The notes below the pieces were generated by a model. It was not told the DNA's origin, did no database searches, and saw only the letters and a program-made list of their open reading frames with translations. From contig JAJAYT010000446.1 in the NCBI GenBank assembly GCA_026786085.1, forward strand, positions 1 to 36,578: a stretch of 36,578 nucleotides of DNA, in the 5' to 3' direction. Both the position numbers and the translations under genes were made by a program. The DNA is from Microcoleus sp. CAN_BIN18. Lineage in GTDB: Bacteria > Cyanobacteriota > Cyanobacteriia > Cyanobacteriales > Microcoleaceae. Shown piece after piece: positions 9,039 to 16,927 of the stretch (its first letter is position 1; each line of letters begins with the position of its first letter).

Positions 9039-9194
9039 CTAATTAAGCTGTTTTTTAACCGCACGAGCGATTAAAGGTGCTTTCTTTTCTAATCCTTCTA
9101 AATTAAGTTCATTTTCTAGATACATTCGATACCACTCCTGACGTTGTTCTATCACCCATTCACTATTCTGAAGCTGTAACTTTTTGAGGGTAAA
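9039..9194 (-). pseudogene. In-frame C-terminal tail beyond the stop codon of the HNH-type gene
   Basis: Directly after the TAA at 9197-9195, the same frame stays open for 51 codons to a TAG at 9041-9039. It reads FTLKKLQLQNSEWVIEQR, then QEWYRMYLENELN, ending in APLIARAVKKQLN. This is charged, helix-like protein sequence and does not look like random intergenic DNA. Joined to the upstream ORF it gives a product of 191 positions. I read this as the severed C-terminal part of the HNH protein. The alternative is that the frame is open by chance, which 51 codons do not rule out. Confidence 0.6.
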
Positions 9195-9614
9195 TTATGC
9201 TCGATCGCGCTCGCGGGAAGGAACCTCATCAGTCAAAACCAACTGACAAGAAGGTAGGATAATCTCAAACCAATTATCCTCAACTTCAAACGGGTCAAAA
9301 ATTTGTCCATCGCAAATTCCTGTGCAGCTATTCACCCGTTGCAAAGCATAGCGATAGTTTTTCCATTCATAAATCAAATGGCGGTTTTCTGGTTTACTTT
9401 TACTCAAATAATGATCGACAGTACCCATCCGACTCGGTATGTGCATCACCGAATATCCACAAAGATTCTGGAAATATTTAGCTAATTGAGGTTTGAAGCT
9501 AGACCAAAAATCTTTGGCTTCTTTACCAGGATTTTTAACTAACCAATTATTGCCTGCTTTTCGCACCTGTTTCTCAAAATCCGTTGGTTCCGGTGGCGGA
9601 GTAAATCGCATCAT
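9195..9614 (-). CDS. HNH-type nuclease-like protein, probably truncated by an in-frame TAA
   Basis: 139 residues as read. VDHYLSKSKP near 66-75, the EWKNYRYAL segment near 83-91 and a following N95 resemble the Asp-His ... Asn ... Asn/His core of McrA-type HNH nucleases (the family that includes PtuB of Septu systems). The match is partial: the zinc-binding Cys pairs are absent. The start ATG at 9614 lies 2 bases after the ATPase stop codon, so the two are surely co-transcribed and probably translationally coupled. The ORF ends in an odd Arg-rich stretch (PSRERDRA) at a TAA, after which the frame remains open for 51 more codons. Nuclease function is inferred from the motif and context. Confidence 0.6.
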   Translation of the reverse strand: MMRFTPPPEPTDFEKQVRKAGNNWLVKNPGKEAKDFWSSFKPQLAKYFQNLCGYSVMHIPSRMGTVDHYLSKSKPENRHLIYEWKNYRYALQRVNSCTGICDGQIFDPFEVEDNWFEIILPSCQLVLTDEVPSRERDRA

Positions 9615-9616
9615 TT

Positions 9617-11305
9617 TTACTCTACCTCGGTGCTAACAATCCATCGCGGCCAGAAGCGATCGTGTGCTGGTAAAACTCGCAGAAGTTCCTGATGAATTTG
9701 TTCTTTAGTTCTCAGGTACTCAGGAAAAGTTTCCATGCTGTCTCCTCGCATCAAGGTATATGCTGCATCAATCGCTATTTCTGCTTCGCGAGAACGAGCT
9801 TGTTTTAATCCAAAAATATCTGAAGTTAGCCACCCAACAGCATCTCCTTGCTTTGCCCAAGGAACTTCATTGAGTATGACATCTTTGCCGCTCAATTCAA
9901 ATAAAAACAATTTATCTTGTTCTTCATCAAATTGAGGTTCAATTGAGGCAAGTACCAAGGGAGAATGAGTAGTCGCTATTACTTGAATTGTGATCTGTTT
10001 CTGGAGACTTTTAGCTACTTCTAAGATGGCGGGCAGAATGGATCGTTGCCACTGAGGATGCAAGTGAGCTTCAACTTCATCCATCAGCAAAATCATCTGA
10101 TCTACAGGTTCTTGCTGTCGCAGCTTAGATGCTAGCGTGTGTTCGTACCAAGCCCATACCAGCAAGTAAGCTAGTCCTAAAATACGTTTGATTCCTGCTG
10201 ATGCGTAGATGACGGGGACACTGCCGTAAGGTAAATTGAGTGTAGGAATATTACGCACATCCTCAACAGAAACCCGTACAGGCTCTCCAGGTTCCATCCA
10301 TTCGTCTGCATGGGGAGCAAGTTGCTGGATTACGCGGGATAATAGTTCAAATTGCGATCGATCTGGTTGACGTTGCCAATTCACCCAATCGTGAATTAGA
10401 CCATTACATAGGACTTTATCACCTACTCTTAATCCATTCCACAGACTATCGGTAGTAAAATGATAAGAACTTGACTGCGGGCGTGCTGAATCGAGAACAG
10501 AAAATCCATCAACACGAACATAAATAATCAAGCTTCTCAAGCTGGGAGACATTCGCAGATTGAGCCATTTCTGATCGGAATAACTAAATAGACTTCTATA
10601 TTCCTCAGAGTCTTTTTGATTGCCCAAAAGAGAGATAATTTCTGGTGTTTCACCTTCTACTTGCTGGGGGAAAGCGGGATGTTCAGACCAGTTTCCGGTT
10701 AGTGCCCACCAAGCAACATCTAACAGAAAGGTTTTGCCTAAACCGTTATCTCCGGTAAATAAATTGATCCGTTTAGCAAATTCGACATCGAATTGTGGGG
10801 CTGAGCCAACCCATTTGAGGTGAAGTTCTTTCAGCATATTGTGCTGAATAGACACGTCAAATTCTAAGTAATAGTCAGAATCAGATAATTTATACAGACG
10901 GATATAGTCTCTACCGTACTTCTGCAATGTCTCGCTGGTAACGGGTTCAAATTGTTTGAGAGCACCACTTTTTTCAAGTTTACCTTTGAGCCATCGCCCT
11001 AGAATTTTTAAGTCATCCTTGGATCTAAAGTTTTTGTTGTAATCGCCATTAGTGCTACAGGGAAATGTTAAACCATCATCAGTATGCGCAGTAAAATCTC
11101 CCTTGGGATAAATCGGATTCTTGGTTGTTTTTTTTTCAACTATAATTTCAACTTCATACCAGTCTCTTCGGGGAATTTTCCCTGTTTTTGTATTTTCTCT
11201 TCCTTTTCCGAAAAACGTATTGAGATTTGACTTCTGTTGAGCATCAACTCTTGACAAAGATATGTCTATATAAGGGGTTTCTGGAGTTATAGCAGGTAGG
11301 CGCAT
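9617..11305 (-). CDS. AAA ATPase (SMC/OLD-like) with an extra N-terminal domain, defence-associated
   Basis: 562 residues. The C-terminal two thirds are an ABC-type AAA ATPase of the kind paired with nucleases in defence systems: Walker A GDNGLGKT (185-192), a signature-like ASAGIKRILGLAY (369-381), Walker B LLMDEVEAHLHPQW (407-419, D409/E410) and H-loop TTHSP (446-450). The first 150 residues are not part of the ATPase; segments such as DDGLTFPCSTNGDYNKNFRS and LKILGRWLKGKLE recall, from memory only, the DNA-binding region of NgoFVII-like restriction enzymes. The gene is 17 bases after the methyltransferase gene and 2 bases before the HNH gene, and has a GAGG Shine-Dalgarno before its ATG. 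Likely the sensor or motor of a restriction-like system. Confidence 0.8.
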   Translation of the reverse strand: MRLPAITPETPYIDISLSRVDAQQKSNLNTFFGKGRENTKTGKIPRRDWYEVEIIVEKKTTKNPIYPKGDFTAHTDDGLTFPCSTNGDYNKNFRSKDDLKILGRWLKGKLEKSGALKQFEPVTSETLQKYGRDYIRLYKLSDSDYYLEFDVSIQHNMLKELHLKWVGSAPQFDVEFAKRINLFTGDNGLGKTFLLDVAWWALTGNWSEHPAFPQQVEGETPEIISLLGNQKDSEEYRSLFSYSDQKWLNLRMSPSLRSLIIYVRVDGFSVLDSARPQSSSYHFTTDSLWNGLRVGDKVLCNGLIHDWVNWQRQPDRSQFELLSRVIQQLAPHADEWMEPGEPVRVSVEDVRNIPTLNLPYGSVPVIYASAGIKRILGLAYLLVWAWYEHTLASKLRQQEPVDQMILLMDEVEAHLHPQWQRSILPAILEVAKSLQKQITIQVIATTHSPLVLASIEPQFDEEQDKLFLFELSGKDVILNEVPWAKQGDAVGWLTSDIFGLKQARSREAEIAIDAAYTLMRGDSMETFPEYLRTKEQIHQELLRVLPAHDRFWPRWIVSTEVE

Positions 11306-11322
11306 TAAGTTACCTCACTTCA

Positions 11323-12465
11323 TCAAAAACTAAATTGTAACTGTAACTTCTGTTCAGAAGCCTCTAATTCTGCGTGTTCTAATCGTTCTTTAATTGACAT
11401 CATTTGCAACTTTTGATTTAGCTTGTATAAATCGACCTTCTGATACTCGTCATTAAATAAGGGAATCAAACTCTTAACAACATTCACAATCCCATCAGGT
11501 GAAACAGCATTTCCAATTTGTCGCCTCACTTCCGTAAAAGAACCTTCAAATACAAAATCATCAGGAAAACTTTGTAATCTCGCTCTCTCCCTATTTGTCA
11601 AAGATCTCGGTTCTGGATAATGATAACCCCAAGTTCCGCCACCTCCGCCAGCAATGATTGTAGATGACGGTTTCTCGGGATCAATTCGCCGATAAACGTG
11701 ACTAATCATACCTTTGACATAATAGGGGCTATCTTTGGGAATATCAGTAAAATTGCCACCAGCGTTAATTCGCTTCAAAATTTCAATGGTTCGCGGCTGA
11801 ATTTTCTGATGTTCATTATTAAAAGGCACTTTCTCTACATCTTGCAATGCTTTCCCAGCACTTCGATAAGGATTTTGGCGATTAGGGCCGTATTCTGCTT
11901 GAGGATGCACAAAATCAAAGCCGGTGTCCATCCGAATTCCCACTAATAGCACTCTTTCTCGAAATTGCGGAACTCCATAATCAGCAAACTTGTAGAGTTT
12001 GGGTTTGACTAAGTAACCAGGCGCTATACTTTCAAAGTCGGAAATTATTTGTTTAATTGCTTGATAATTGTTAGCGCTTAATAAACCTTTGACATTTTCT
12101 GCGACAAAAGCTTTGGGCTTTTTTTTGTTGACAAAATCGAGAAAGTATGTATATAAATTTCCTCTGGTTCCTTCAAGTCCGGGACGCTTCCAAATCATTG
12201 AAAAGTCTTGACAGGGGAAGCCTCCTATACATATTTCTGCTTCGGGAACTTGTGCAATGTCTATATTTTCTATGCTGTCATTGACGATGACATCAGCAAT
12301 GTTTCTGCTGAAAGTTTTGCAGGCGTATTGATTGGAGTCGATCGCCCAAACTACATCAAATCCGGCTTTGTGGAAGGGCAAGTCCATGCCGCCACAACCT
12401 GAAAACAATGATATCAGTTGCGGTTTGGTTTTCCAGGCGATCGGCTTTAGACGTTCAATCAACAT
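11323..12465 (-). CDS. DNA (cytosine-5-)-methyltransferase
   Basis: About 380 residues with the C5-methyltransferase motifs in the usual order: I (LFSGCGGMDLPF), IV with the catalytic Cys (GGFPCQDFS), VI (ENVKGLL), VIII (QFRERVLLVG), then a target-recognition region, IX (RSLTNRERARLQSFPDDF) and X (RQIGNAVSP). A helical tail of about 50 residues follows (YKLNQKLQMMSIKERLEHAELEAS). The target sequence cannot be read from the protein. The ORF track starts at TTG (12495); the ATG at 12465 (MLIERLKP) is the more conventional start. It is the first gene of a minus-strand operon with the ATPase and HNH genes, so it probably protects host DNA against that partner activity. Confidence 0.93.
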   Translation of the reverse strand: MLIERLKPIAWKTKPQLISLFSGCGGMDLPFHKAGFDVVWAIDSNQYACKTFSRNIADVIVNDSIENIDIAQVPEAEICIGGFPCQDFSMIWKRPGLEGTRGNLYTYFLDFVNKKKPKAFVAENVKGLLSANNYQAIKQIISDFESIAPGYLVKPKLYKFADYGVPQFRERVLLVGIRMDTGFDFVHPQAEYGPNRQNPYRSAGKALQDVEKVPFNNEHQKIQPRTIEILKRINAGGNFTDIPKDSPYYVKGMISHVYRRIDPEKPSSTIIAGGGGGTWGYHYPEPRSLTNRERARLQSFPDDFVFEGSFTEVRRQIGNAVSPDGIVNVVKSLIPLFNDEYQKVDLYKLNQKLQMMSIKERLEHAELEASEQKLQLQFSF

Positions 12466-12619
12466 ATTATTTGAAAGTGCTACTAGGGCAGGCAAGATGC
12501 TCGCAATACAGGATAGCCATTATACCAAACATAGGAGCATTTGAATCCTTAAGAAATTTTATAGATTTTAGATTGACCAAAAAACTAGAATCGGCAATCT
12601 AATATCTAAAATTGATGTT

Positions 12620-13411
12620 TCACTCTTCGTCATCGAATTCGATCCCAGCTTGACGCAATTTTTCTGCTAGTCTTTCAGCGCGGAGTTTTTCGCGATCGGC
12701 CCGCAGCCGTTCTTCTTCAGCCCGCAGTCGTTCTTGATCAGCCCGCTCCTCCGACCATAACAATAACTCACCTTCGGCATTCCACCATCTCAGCCAATAG
12801 CCAGTTCTAGATTCGTGCGTTCCTTCCCAAATACCCAAAAACAAGTTTAATCCAGGTATCCAAAAACGTCCGTTATTATCCGGTTCTTCCGCTTCATAAC
12901 GCTGCGATCCTAAAGAATAAACCTCTAAATGAGCGGTAGTCGCCCGAAAAATAACGTATCTTGGTACTTTGATAATTTGCTCATAAAAGAACCATTTACC
13001 CACTCGCTGCTTAAACTCAACGGAGTATTCTTCCCCGTAAGTTTCCGAGAGGAATTCCATCACAATTTGGGGGATAGTTCCTTCGGTGTGCGGTGTGTAA
13101 CTGCGGCGGACTTGCGAGACATTTTGAGGATTGACGGGTTTCACGTACATCCAGTCTGGTGCTTTGCAAATAGTCTGCGGTTCGTCGTTGGTGGAGGATG
13201 GGAAACTAATTCCGGCACAAAGGGCAAAATTAGAAACTATTAAGGCATCCTGCACTAATTCAGGAAGTGCGGTTAGAGGTTGGCGCAATGCTGCGGCTAT
13301 TAAGGGTTGGGTTTCGTCTTCCACTGGGTCGTCCGGTAGTTGAAAGTCGTCTGGCAGTAGGGGCCAGCTTACGATTAGTTTAGCGGGTGGGTTTTTAGTT
13401 GCTACTAACAT
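12620..13411 (-). CDS. Uma2-family (DUF820) restriction-endonuclease-fold protein
   Basis: 263 residues. Uma2 proteins are very abundant in cyanobacteria and carry a PD-(D/E)XK nuclease fold, but their roles are mostly unknown. The core is recognisable from CKAPDWMYVKP (Asp), PQIVMEFLSE (Glu) and KVPRYVIFRATTAHLEVYSL, followed by WIPGLNLFLGIWEG. The last 45 residues are an Arg/Glu-rich coiled coil (AEEERLRADREKLRAERLAEKL), typical of one Uma2 subgroup. It lies 154 bases upstream of the methyltransferase on the same strand. Functional linkage to the defence-like cassette is possible but not shown; Uma2 genes occur in many contexts. Confidence 0.88.
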   Translation of the reverse strand: MLVATKNPPAKLIVSWPLLPDDFQLPDDPVEDETQPLIAAALRQPLTALPELVQDALIVSNFALCAGISFPSSTNDEPQTICKAPDWMYVKPVNPQNVSQVRRSYTPHTEGTIPQIVMEFLSETYGEEYSVEFKQRVGKWFFYEQIIKVPRYVIFRATTAHLEVYSLGSQRYEAEEPDNNGRFWIPGLNLFLGIWEGTHESRTGYWLRWWNAEGELLLWSEERADQERLRAEEERLRADREKLRAERLAEKLRQAGIEFDDEE

Positions 13412-13497
13412 AGTTTATCAGATGTTATAGGGGTTTAATTTTTAATTATACCTTTTTGTTTTTGGGATTAATGTTAATTGCCGTTTTTTGTAGATGC

Positions 13498-13637
13498 AGA
13501 CGGCGGTTGAAACCGCGCCTACAAAAACAAAGTCCGCCTCCGCGGACTGAAGAAAATCAGGTAATTTCAACTGCCCGGTCTTCTTCAACCCGCGGAGGCG
13601 GGTTTTGCTTGTGTAGACGCGGTTTCAACCGCCGTCT
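13498..13637. repeat. Nested palindromic element (GACGGCGGTTGAAACCGCG family)
   Basis: The outer arms are 26 bases (13498-13523 and 13612-13637) with a single mismatch. Inside is a second perfect 12-bp inverted repeat CCGCCTCCGCGG / CCGCGGAGGCGG (13534-13545, 13590-13601). The element lies between the Uma2 gene start and the hisS 3' end. Its right arm merges into the 12-bp tandem repeat at 13623. Confidence 0.88.
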
Positions 13638-13670
13638 CAACCGCCGTCTCAACCGCCGTCTCAACCGCCG
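13623..13670. repeat. 12-bp tandem repeat (TCTCAACCGCCG)x4 forming the end of hisS
   Basis: Four head-to-tail 12-mers (the first begins TTTC rather than TCTC). On the minus strand, the fourth copy supplies the last codons and the TGA stop (13663-13661) of hisS. The repeat appears to have grown from the right arm of the neighbouring palindrome. Confidence 0.9.
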
Positions 13671-14953
13671 TCTTCGTTTGTGTAGGCTTTTATCTTCTGT
13701 TTTAGCTTGTCTGTCATGGCTAGTAGTTCCGATTGGCCGATCGCACTTTGTTCACCACTCGCCAACCACTTCAATTGTACAGTCTCACTTTCAGCTTCGG
13801 CATCCCCCAAAACCAAACACGCAACTGCGCCGCTTCTGTCAGCTCTTTTAAACTGTTTCCCGAAAGCACTGCCGCTCAAATCTATCTCTACACTAAACCC
13901 GGCACTTCGCAATTTTTGAGCTAACAATACCGATTGCTGTTCGGCTTTTTCGCCCCTGGATACCAAATAGAAATCTAACTGCGGAACGGGCAAAGGTTGC
14001 AACTTTTGCAGCAGGATAATCAACCGTTCAACACCCATTGCCCAGCCGACTGCTGCCGTATCTGGGCCGCCCAATTCCTTGACTAAACCGTCGTAGCGGC
14101 CGCCTCCGCAAACTGTGGCTTGCGCTCCCAAATCGTCGGAAATAATTTCAAAGGAGGTCTAGGTATAGTAATCTAAACCGCGCACCAATCGGGGATTTAA
14201 CTTATAGCTGATTCCTAAATTTGTGAGCATTTCCTGCACTCGCTCGAAGTGCGATCGCGATTCGTCACCCAAATATTCCAAAATACTCGGCGCACCAGCG
14301 ACAATTTCTTGAGTTCGCACATTTTTGCTGTCCAAAATCCGCAGCGGATTGCGAGTCAAACGGTCTTGGGAATCCGCGTCTAATTCGTCTTTGTATGGTG
14401 TAAAATAATCAATCAAAGCTTGTCGATAATTTTGTCTGTCTTGCTTATTTCCGACAGAATTGATATCGAGCCGCAAATTGGTTAAACCGATCGCTTGCAG
14501 GATATCACAGGCGATCGCAATTACCTCCACATCCGCCCTAGGATTGGCACTTCCCAACACTTCGACACCAATTTGATTGAATTGGCGCTGTCTGCCTTCT
14601 TGGGCGCGTTCGTAGCGAAACATCGGCCCAGTATACCACAGACGCTGCACGTCTCCAGCCGCGTACAAACTGTTTTGAATAAAAGCTCGCACGACTCCAG
14701 CCGTGCCTTCTGGCCGCAAAGTAGTCGATCGATCGCCCTTATCTTTAAAAGTGTACATTTCTTTGCCCACAACATCCGTAGCTTCGCCGATGCCGCGTTC
14801 AAATAAAGATGTTTGTTCAAAAATTGGTGTCCGAATTTCTCGATAAGCCGCTTTTTTCAAAATTGTTCTAGCGACTTCTTCGATATTTTGCCAATATTGA
14901 ATTTCAGCGGGCAAAATATCCCGCGTTCCCGGTAAAGTTTTAATTGAATTCAT
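13661..14953 (-). pseudogene. hisS: Histidyl-tRNA synthetase gene interrupted by an in-frame TAG
   Basis: Class II synthetase charging tRNA-His. The first ORF (14953-14159, 264 aa) has the N-terminus GTRDILPAE, motif 2 (MFRYERAQEGRQRQFNQIGVE) and the HisA motif LVRGLDYYT, then stops at TAG (14161-14159). In the same frame, without any shift, the next codons read [20 protein letters not shown], then [11 protein letters not shown] and motif 3 ([13 protein letters not shown]), continuing through the anticodon-binding domain. Together they make 430 positions, a normal HisRS length, so one codon separates an intact gene from a broken one. The last residues (AYTNEDGG) come from a repeat. Possible meanings are a recent nonsense mutation with another copy elsewhere, a sequence error, readthrough, or two peptides assembling; a TTG at 14131 could restart. 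Confidence 0.88.
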
Positions 14954-15045
14954 TTTGTTAGTCAGTCTTTATTTCTTAGTCCGCGCACCATCCGGACTTC
15001 GTTTGTGTAGTAGCGATTTCAATCGCCGAATGAATCATCGAAGGA

Positions 15046-15333
15046 TCAACCAATAACTAATAATTCCCAAGCTCCGTATCGATCGCCATAATAAGCCAAA
15101 ATGCGATCGACTCGCTCGCGGCAGGCCAAATCGAAACCTTCAGGATACTGTATCCACAAGCCCCCAACTTGGCTGTCGTTGTAATCAAACCGCTGCGACT
15201 GCTGCGGAATTAAACCAGTTTCCACCCCTTCAACTTGACGCAAATGGGCTGCCACTTCGCGATATACCGTCAGCGGCAATCCAGGGCATTGAATTTGATA
15301 GCAGAGTTGTTTTTCTTGTGCCGTTTGCATCAT
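15046..15333 (-). CDS. Conserved cyanobacterial protein of unknown function
   Basis: About 95 residues, not recognised as a characterised family. The sequence is globular, without a signal peptide or membrane segments; the C-terminal part (QVGGLWIQYPEGFDLACRER, then VDRILAYYGDRYG) has the look of a conserved small cyanobacterial protein. The ORF track starts at TTG (15351); the ATG at 15333 (MMQTAQEKQL) is preferred, with the next ATG one codon later. It starts 31 bases after the stop of the pedR-like gene on the same strand and is likely co-transcribed with it. Confidence 0.7.
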   Translation of the reverse strand: MMQTAQEKQLCYQIQCPGLPLTVYREVAAHLRQVEGVETGLIPQQSQRFDYNDSQVGGLWIQYPEGFDLACRERVDRILAYYGDRYGAWELLVIG

Positions 15334-15364
15334 TTCTTTGCCTGTCCCCAACCAAAATCCCTAT

Positions 15365-15640
15365 TTAAGATACTTCTTTATCGATCGGCCCTGGTAGAGG
15401 GCAGCAGTTAATATTGTCCATACATACCTTCCCCCACTGCAACGCCCAGCGCACCAGCGTAACTCGATTGTCAGCCCGCGTCTTGTTCAAGATATTGCTA
15501 ATGTGGTTGTCAACTGTACGCTTGCTAATCTCTAACTTTTCGGCGATTTTCTCATTAGTCAATCCCGCCGCGACTAATTCTACCACTTGCAATTCTCGAT
15601 CTGACAGAGTGACAGGGGTTTGAGAAACGCTCCCGCTCAT
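15365..15640 (-). CDS. pedR: Small LuxR-type HTH regulator, PedR-like
   Basis: A 91-residue stand-alone LuxR/FixJ-type helix-turn-helix protein (LSDRELQVVELVAAGLTNEK, then IAEKLEISKRTVDNHISNIL) with no receiver domain. Size and layout match PedR, the cyanobacterial regulator whose activity responds to photosynthetic electron transport through thioredoxin. The C-terminal tail has three cysteines (VCMDNINCCPLP), which fits a redox-sensing role. The name is assigned by resemblance; other small NarL/LuxR-type proteins exist in cyanobacteria. A conserved small gene follows 31 bases downstream. Confidence 0.78.
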   Translation of the reverse strand: MSGSVSQTPVTLSDRELQVVELVAAGLTNEKIAEKLEISKRTVDNHISNILNKTRADNRVTLVRWALQWGKVCMDNINCCPLPGPIDKEVS

Positions 15641-15864
15641 AAATTTTTCCTATGTGTGCATATTTACCTATCTACAATTCTAAAGGATGACGGATGAAGT
15701 ATGAAGAAAAAATTAAATTTGCTGTGCTATGGTTCCGGGAGATCGGTCTTTGTGGGATCGTCGCAGTTAAAGCCCAGTGCTGACTCAGCTTACTAGCGCC
15801 AGCACTTCATTCCTGTGCGATCGCCAGTGTACCGCTTGTCTAAAACCTCAAATCTAAAATCAAT

Positions 15865-16860
15865 ATGACTTATCCTCGCGTTTTGTGTCTGGGTGAAATT
15901 TTATTTGATTGTTTAGCAGACAAACCAGGAGTATCCCTAGAAGAGGTAGAATCTTGGACGGCATATGCTGGCGGTGCTCCGGCTAATGTTGCCTGTGCTT
16001 TGGTTAAATTGGGGACGGAGGCGGGATTTATCGGTGCTGTAGGTGGGGATGAATTGGGGGATTCCCTAGTGCAGGTATTGCAAGAAGTAGGGGTTGATAC
16101 CAGGGGAGTGCAGCGTCATCCGACTGCGCCGACGCGCCAAGTTTATGTATTGCGGAATGCAGCGGGCGATCGAGCTTTTGCCGGTTTTGGTAAATTGGAT
16201 ACTGCGGATTTTGCCGACACTCGCCTCCAGGCGGCCCAAATACCCCAAGTGCTGTTTGAAAATGCCGAGTTTTTAGTCCTCGGTACTTTAGAATTAGCTT
16301 ATCCTGAAAGTCGAGAGGCTGTAGAAAGAGCGATCGAACTAGCAGAGCGTTACGACGTTAAGATTATAGTTGACATCAATTGGCGTCCCGTGTTTTGGTC
16401 AAATCCAGACGAAGCAAAAGCGCACATTCTAAAACTCTTAAAAAAAGTTGATTTTGTCAAGTTATCTGACGAAGAAGCCGAATGGTTGTTTGCAACTACC
16501 GACGCTGGAGCTATTACCTACCGCCTCGATTCTGTAGAAGGAGTTTTGGTGACAGCGGGCGATAAAGGTTGCGGCTATTGTCTCTCGCAAAATGAAGGAA
16601 AAATTCCCGCCTTTGCAGTAGATGTTGAGGATACAACAGGTGCAGGCGACGGGTTTGTGGCTGGTTTTGTACGGCAGTTATGCAAGCATGGAATTAAGAA
16701 TTTAGCAGATCCAGAAATAGCAAAACAAATTGTCACCTATGCGAGCGCGGTGGGTGCGATGACAGCGATGAAGCCTGGGGCAATTTCAGCTCAACCAACC
16801 GCTGCTGAAGTAGAAGCTTTCTTATATTTGTACAAAAATTATCCCGCCCAACATCCATAG
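15865..16860 (+). CDS. PfkB-family carbohydrate kinase, probable fructokinase
   Basis: A 331-residue ribokinase-like sugar kinase. The N-terminal signature (LCLGEILFDCLADKPG, then the GGAPANVACALVKLG motif) and the C-terminal anion-hole/catalytic motif DTTGAGDGFVAGF are both present. FNWRP-type residues (DINWRPVFW) and the overall length fit bacterial fructokinases (fructose to fructose 6-phosphate). Substrate assignment is by family resemblance. The gene next door on the opposite strand is a gluconokinase, so the two sugar kinases are convergent, separated by tandem hairpins. The last two bases of the stop codon are inside the terminator stem. Confidence 0.88.
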   Translation: MTYPRVLCLGEILFDCLADKPGVSLEEVESWTAYAGGAPANVACALVKLGTEAGFIGAVGGDELGDSLVQVLQEVGVDTRGVQRHPTAPTRQVYVLRNAAGDRAFAGFGKLDTADFADTRLQAAQIPQVLFENAEFLVLGTLELAYPESREAVERAIELAERYDVKIIVDINWRPVFWSNPDEAKAHILKLLKKVDFVKLSDEEAEWLFATTDAGAITYRLDSVEGVLVTAGDKGCGYCLSQNEGKIPAFAVDVEDTTGAGDGFVAGFVRQLCKHGIKNLADPEIAKQIVTYASAVGAMTAMKPGAISAQPTAAEVEAFLYLYKNYPAQHP

Positions 16861-16927
16861 GTTCGTAGTGAGGACTTTAGTCCGCATAAAGAAGGACTAA
16901 AGTCCTCACTACGAACCTGTTTTTTTT
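16859..16927 (+). terminator. Strong intrinsic terminator overlapping the stop codon of the sugar kinase
   Basis: A perfect 25-bp stem (16859-16883 with 16894-16918) with a 10-base loop is followed after one G by eight T residues. The left arm begins with the last two bases of the TAG stop codon. The hairpin core (GTAGTGAGGACTTTAGTCC) belongs to a dispersed repeat family also seen at 2372, and a second copy follows immediately. Confidence 0.85.

Noticed and set aside
13498-13670. Possible CRISPR array
   Set aside because: The repeats are contiguous 12-mers and nested palindromes without unique spacers.
13456-13851. Plus-strand 131-aa ORF rich in NRRLNRRL repeats
   Set aside because: It translates the 12-bp tandem repeat and the antisense strand of hisS; not a gene.
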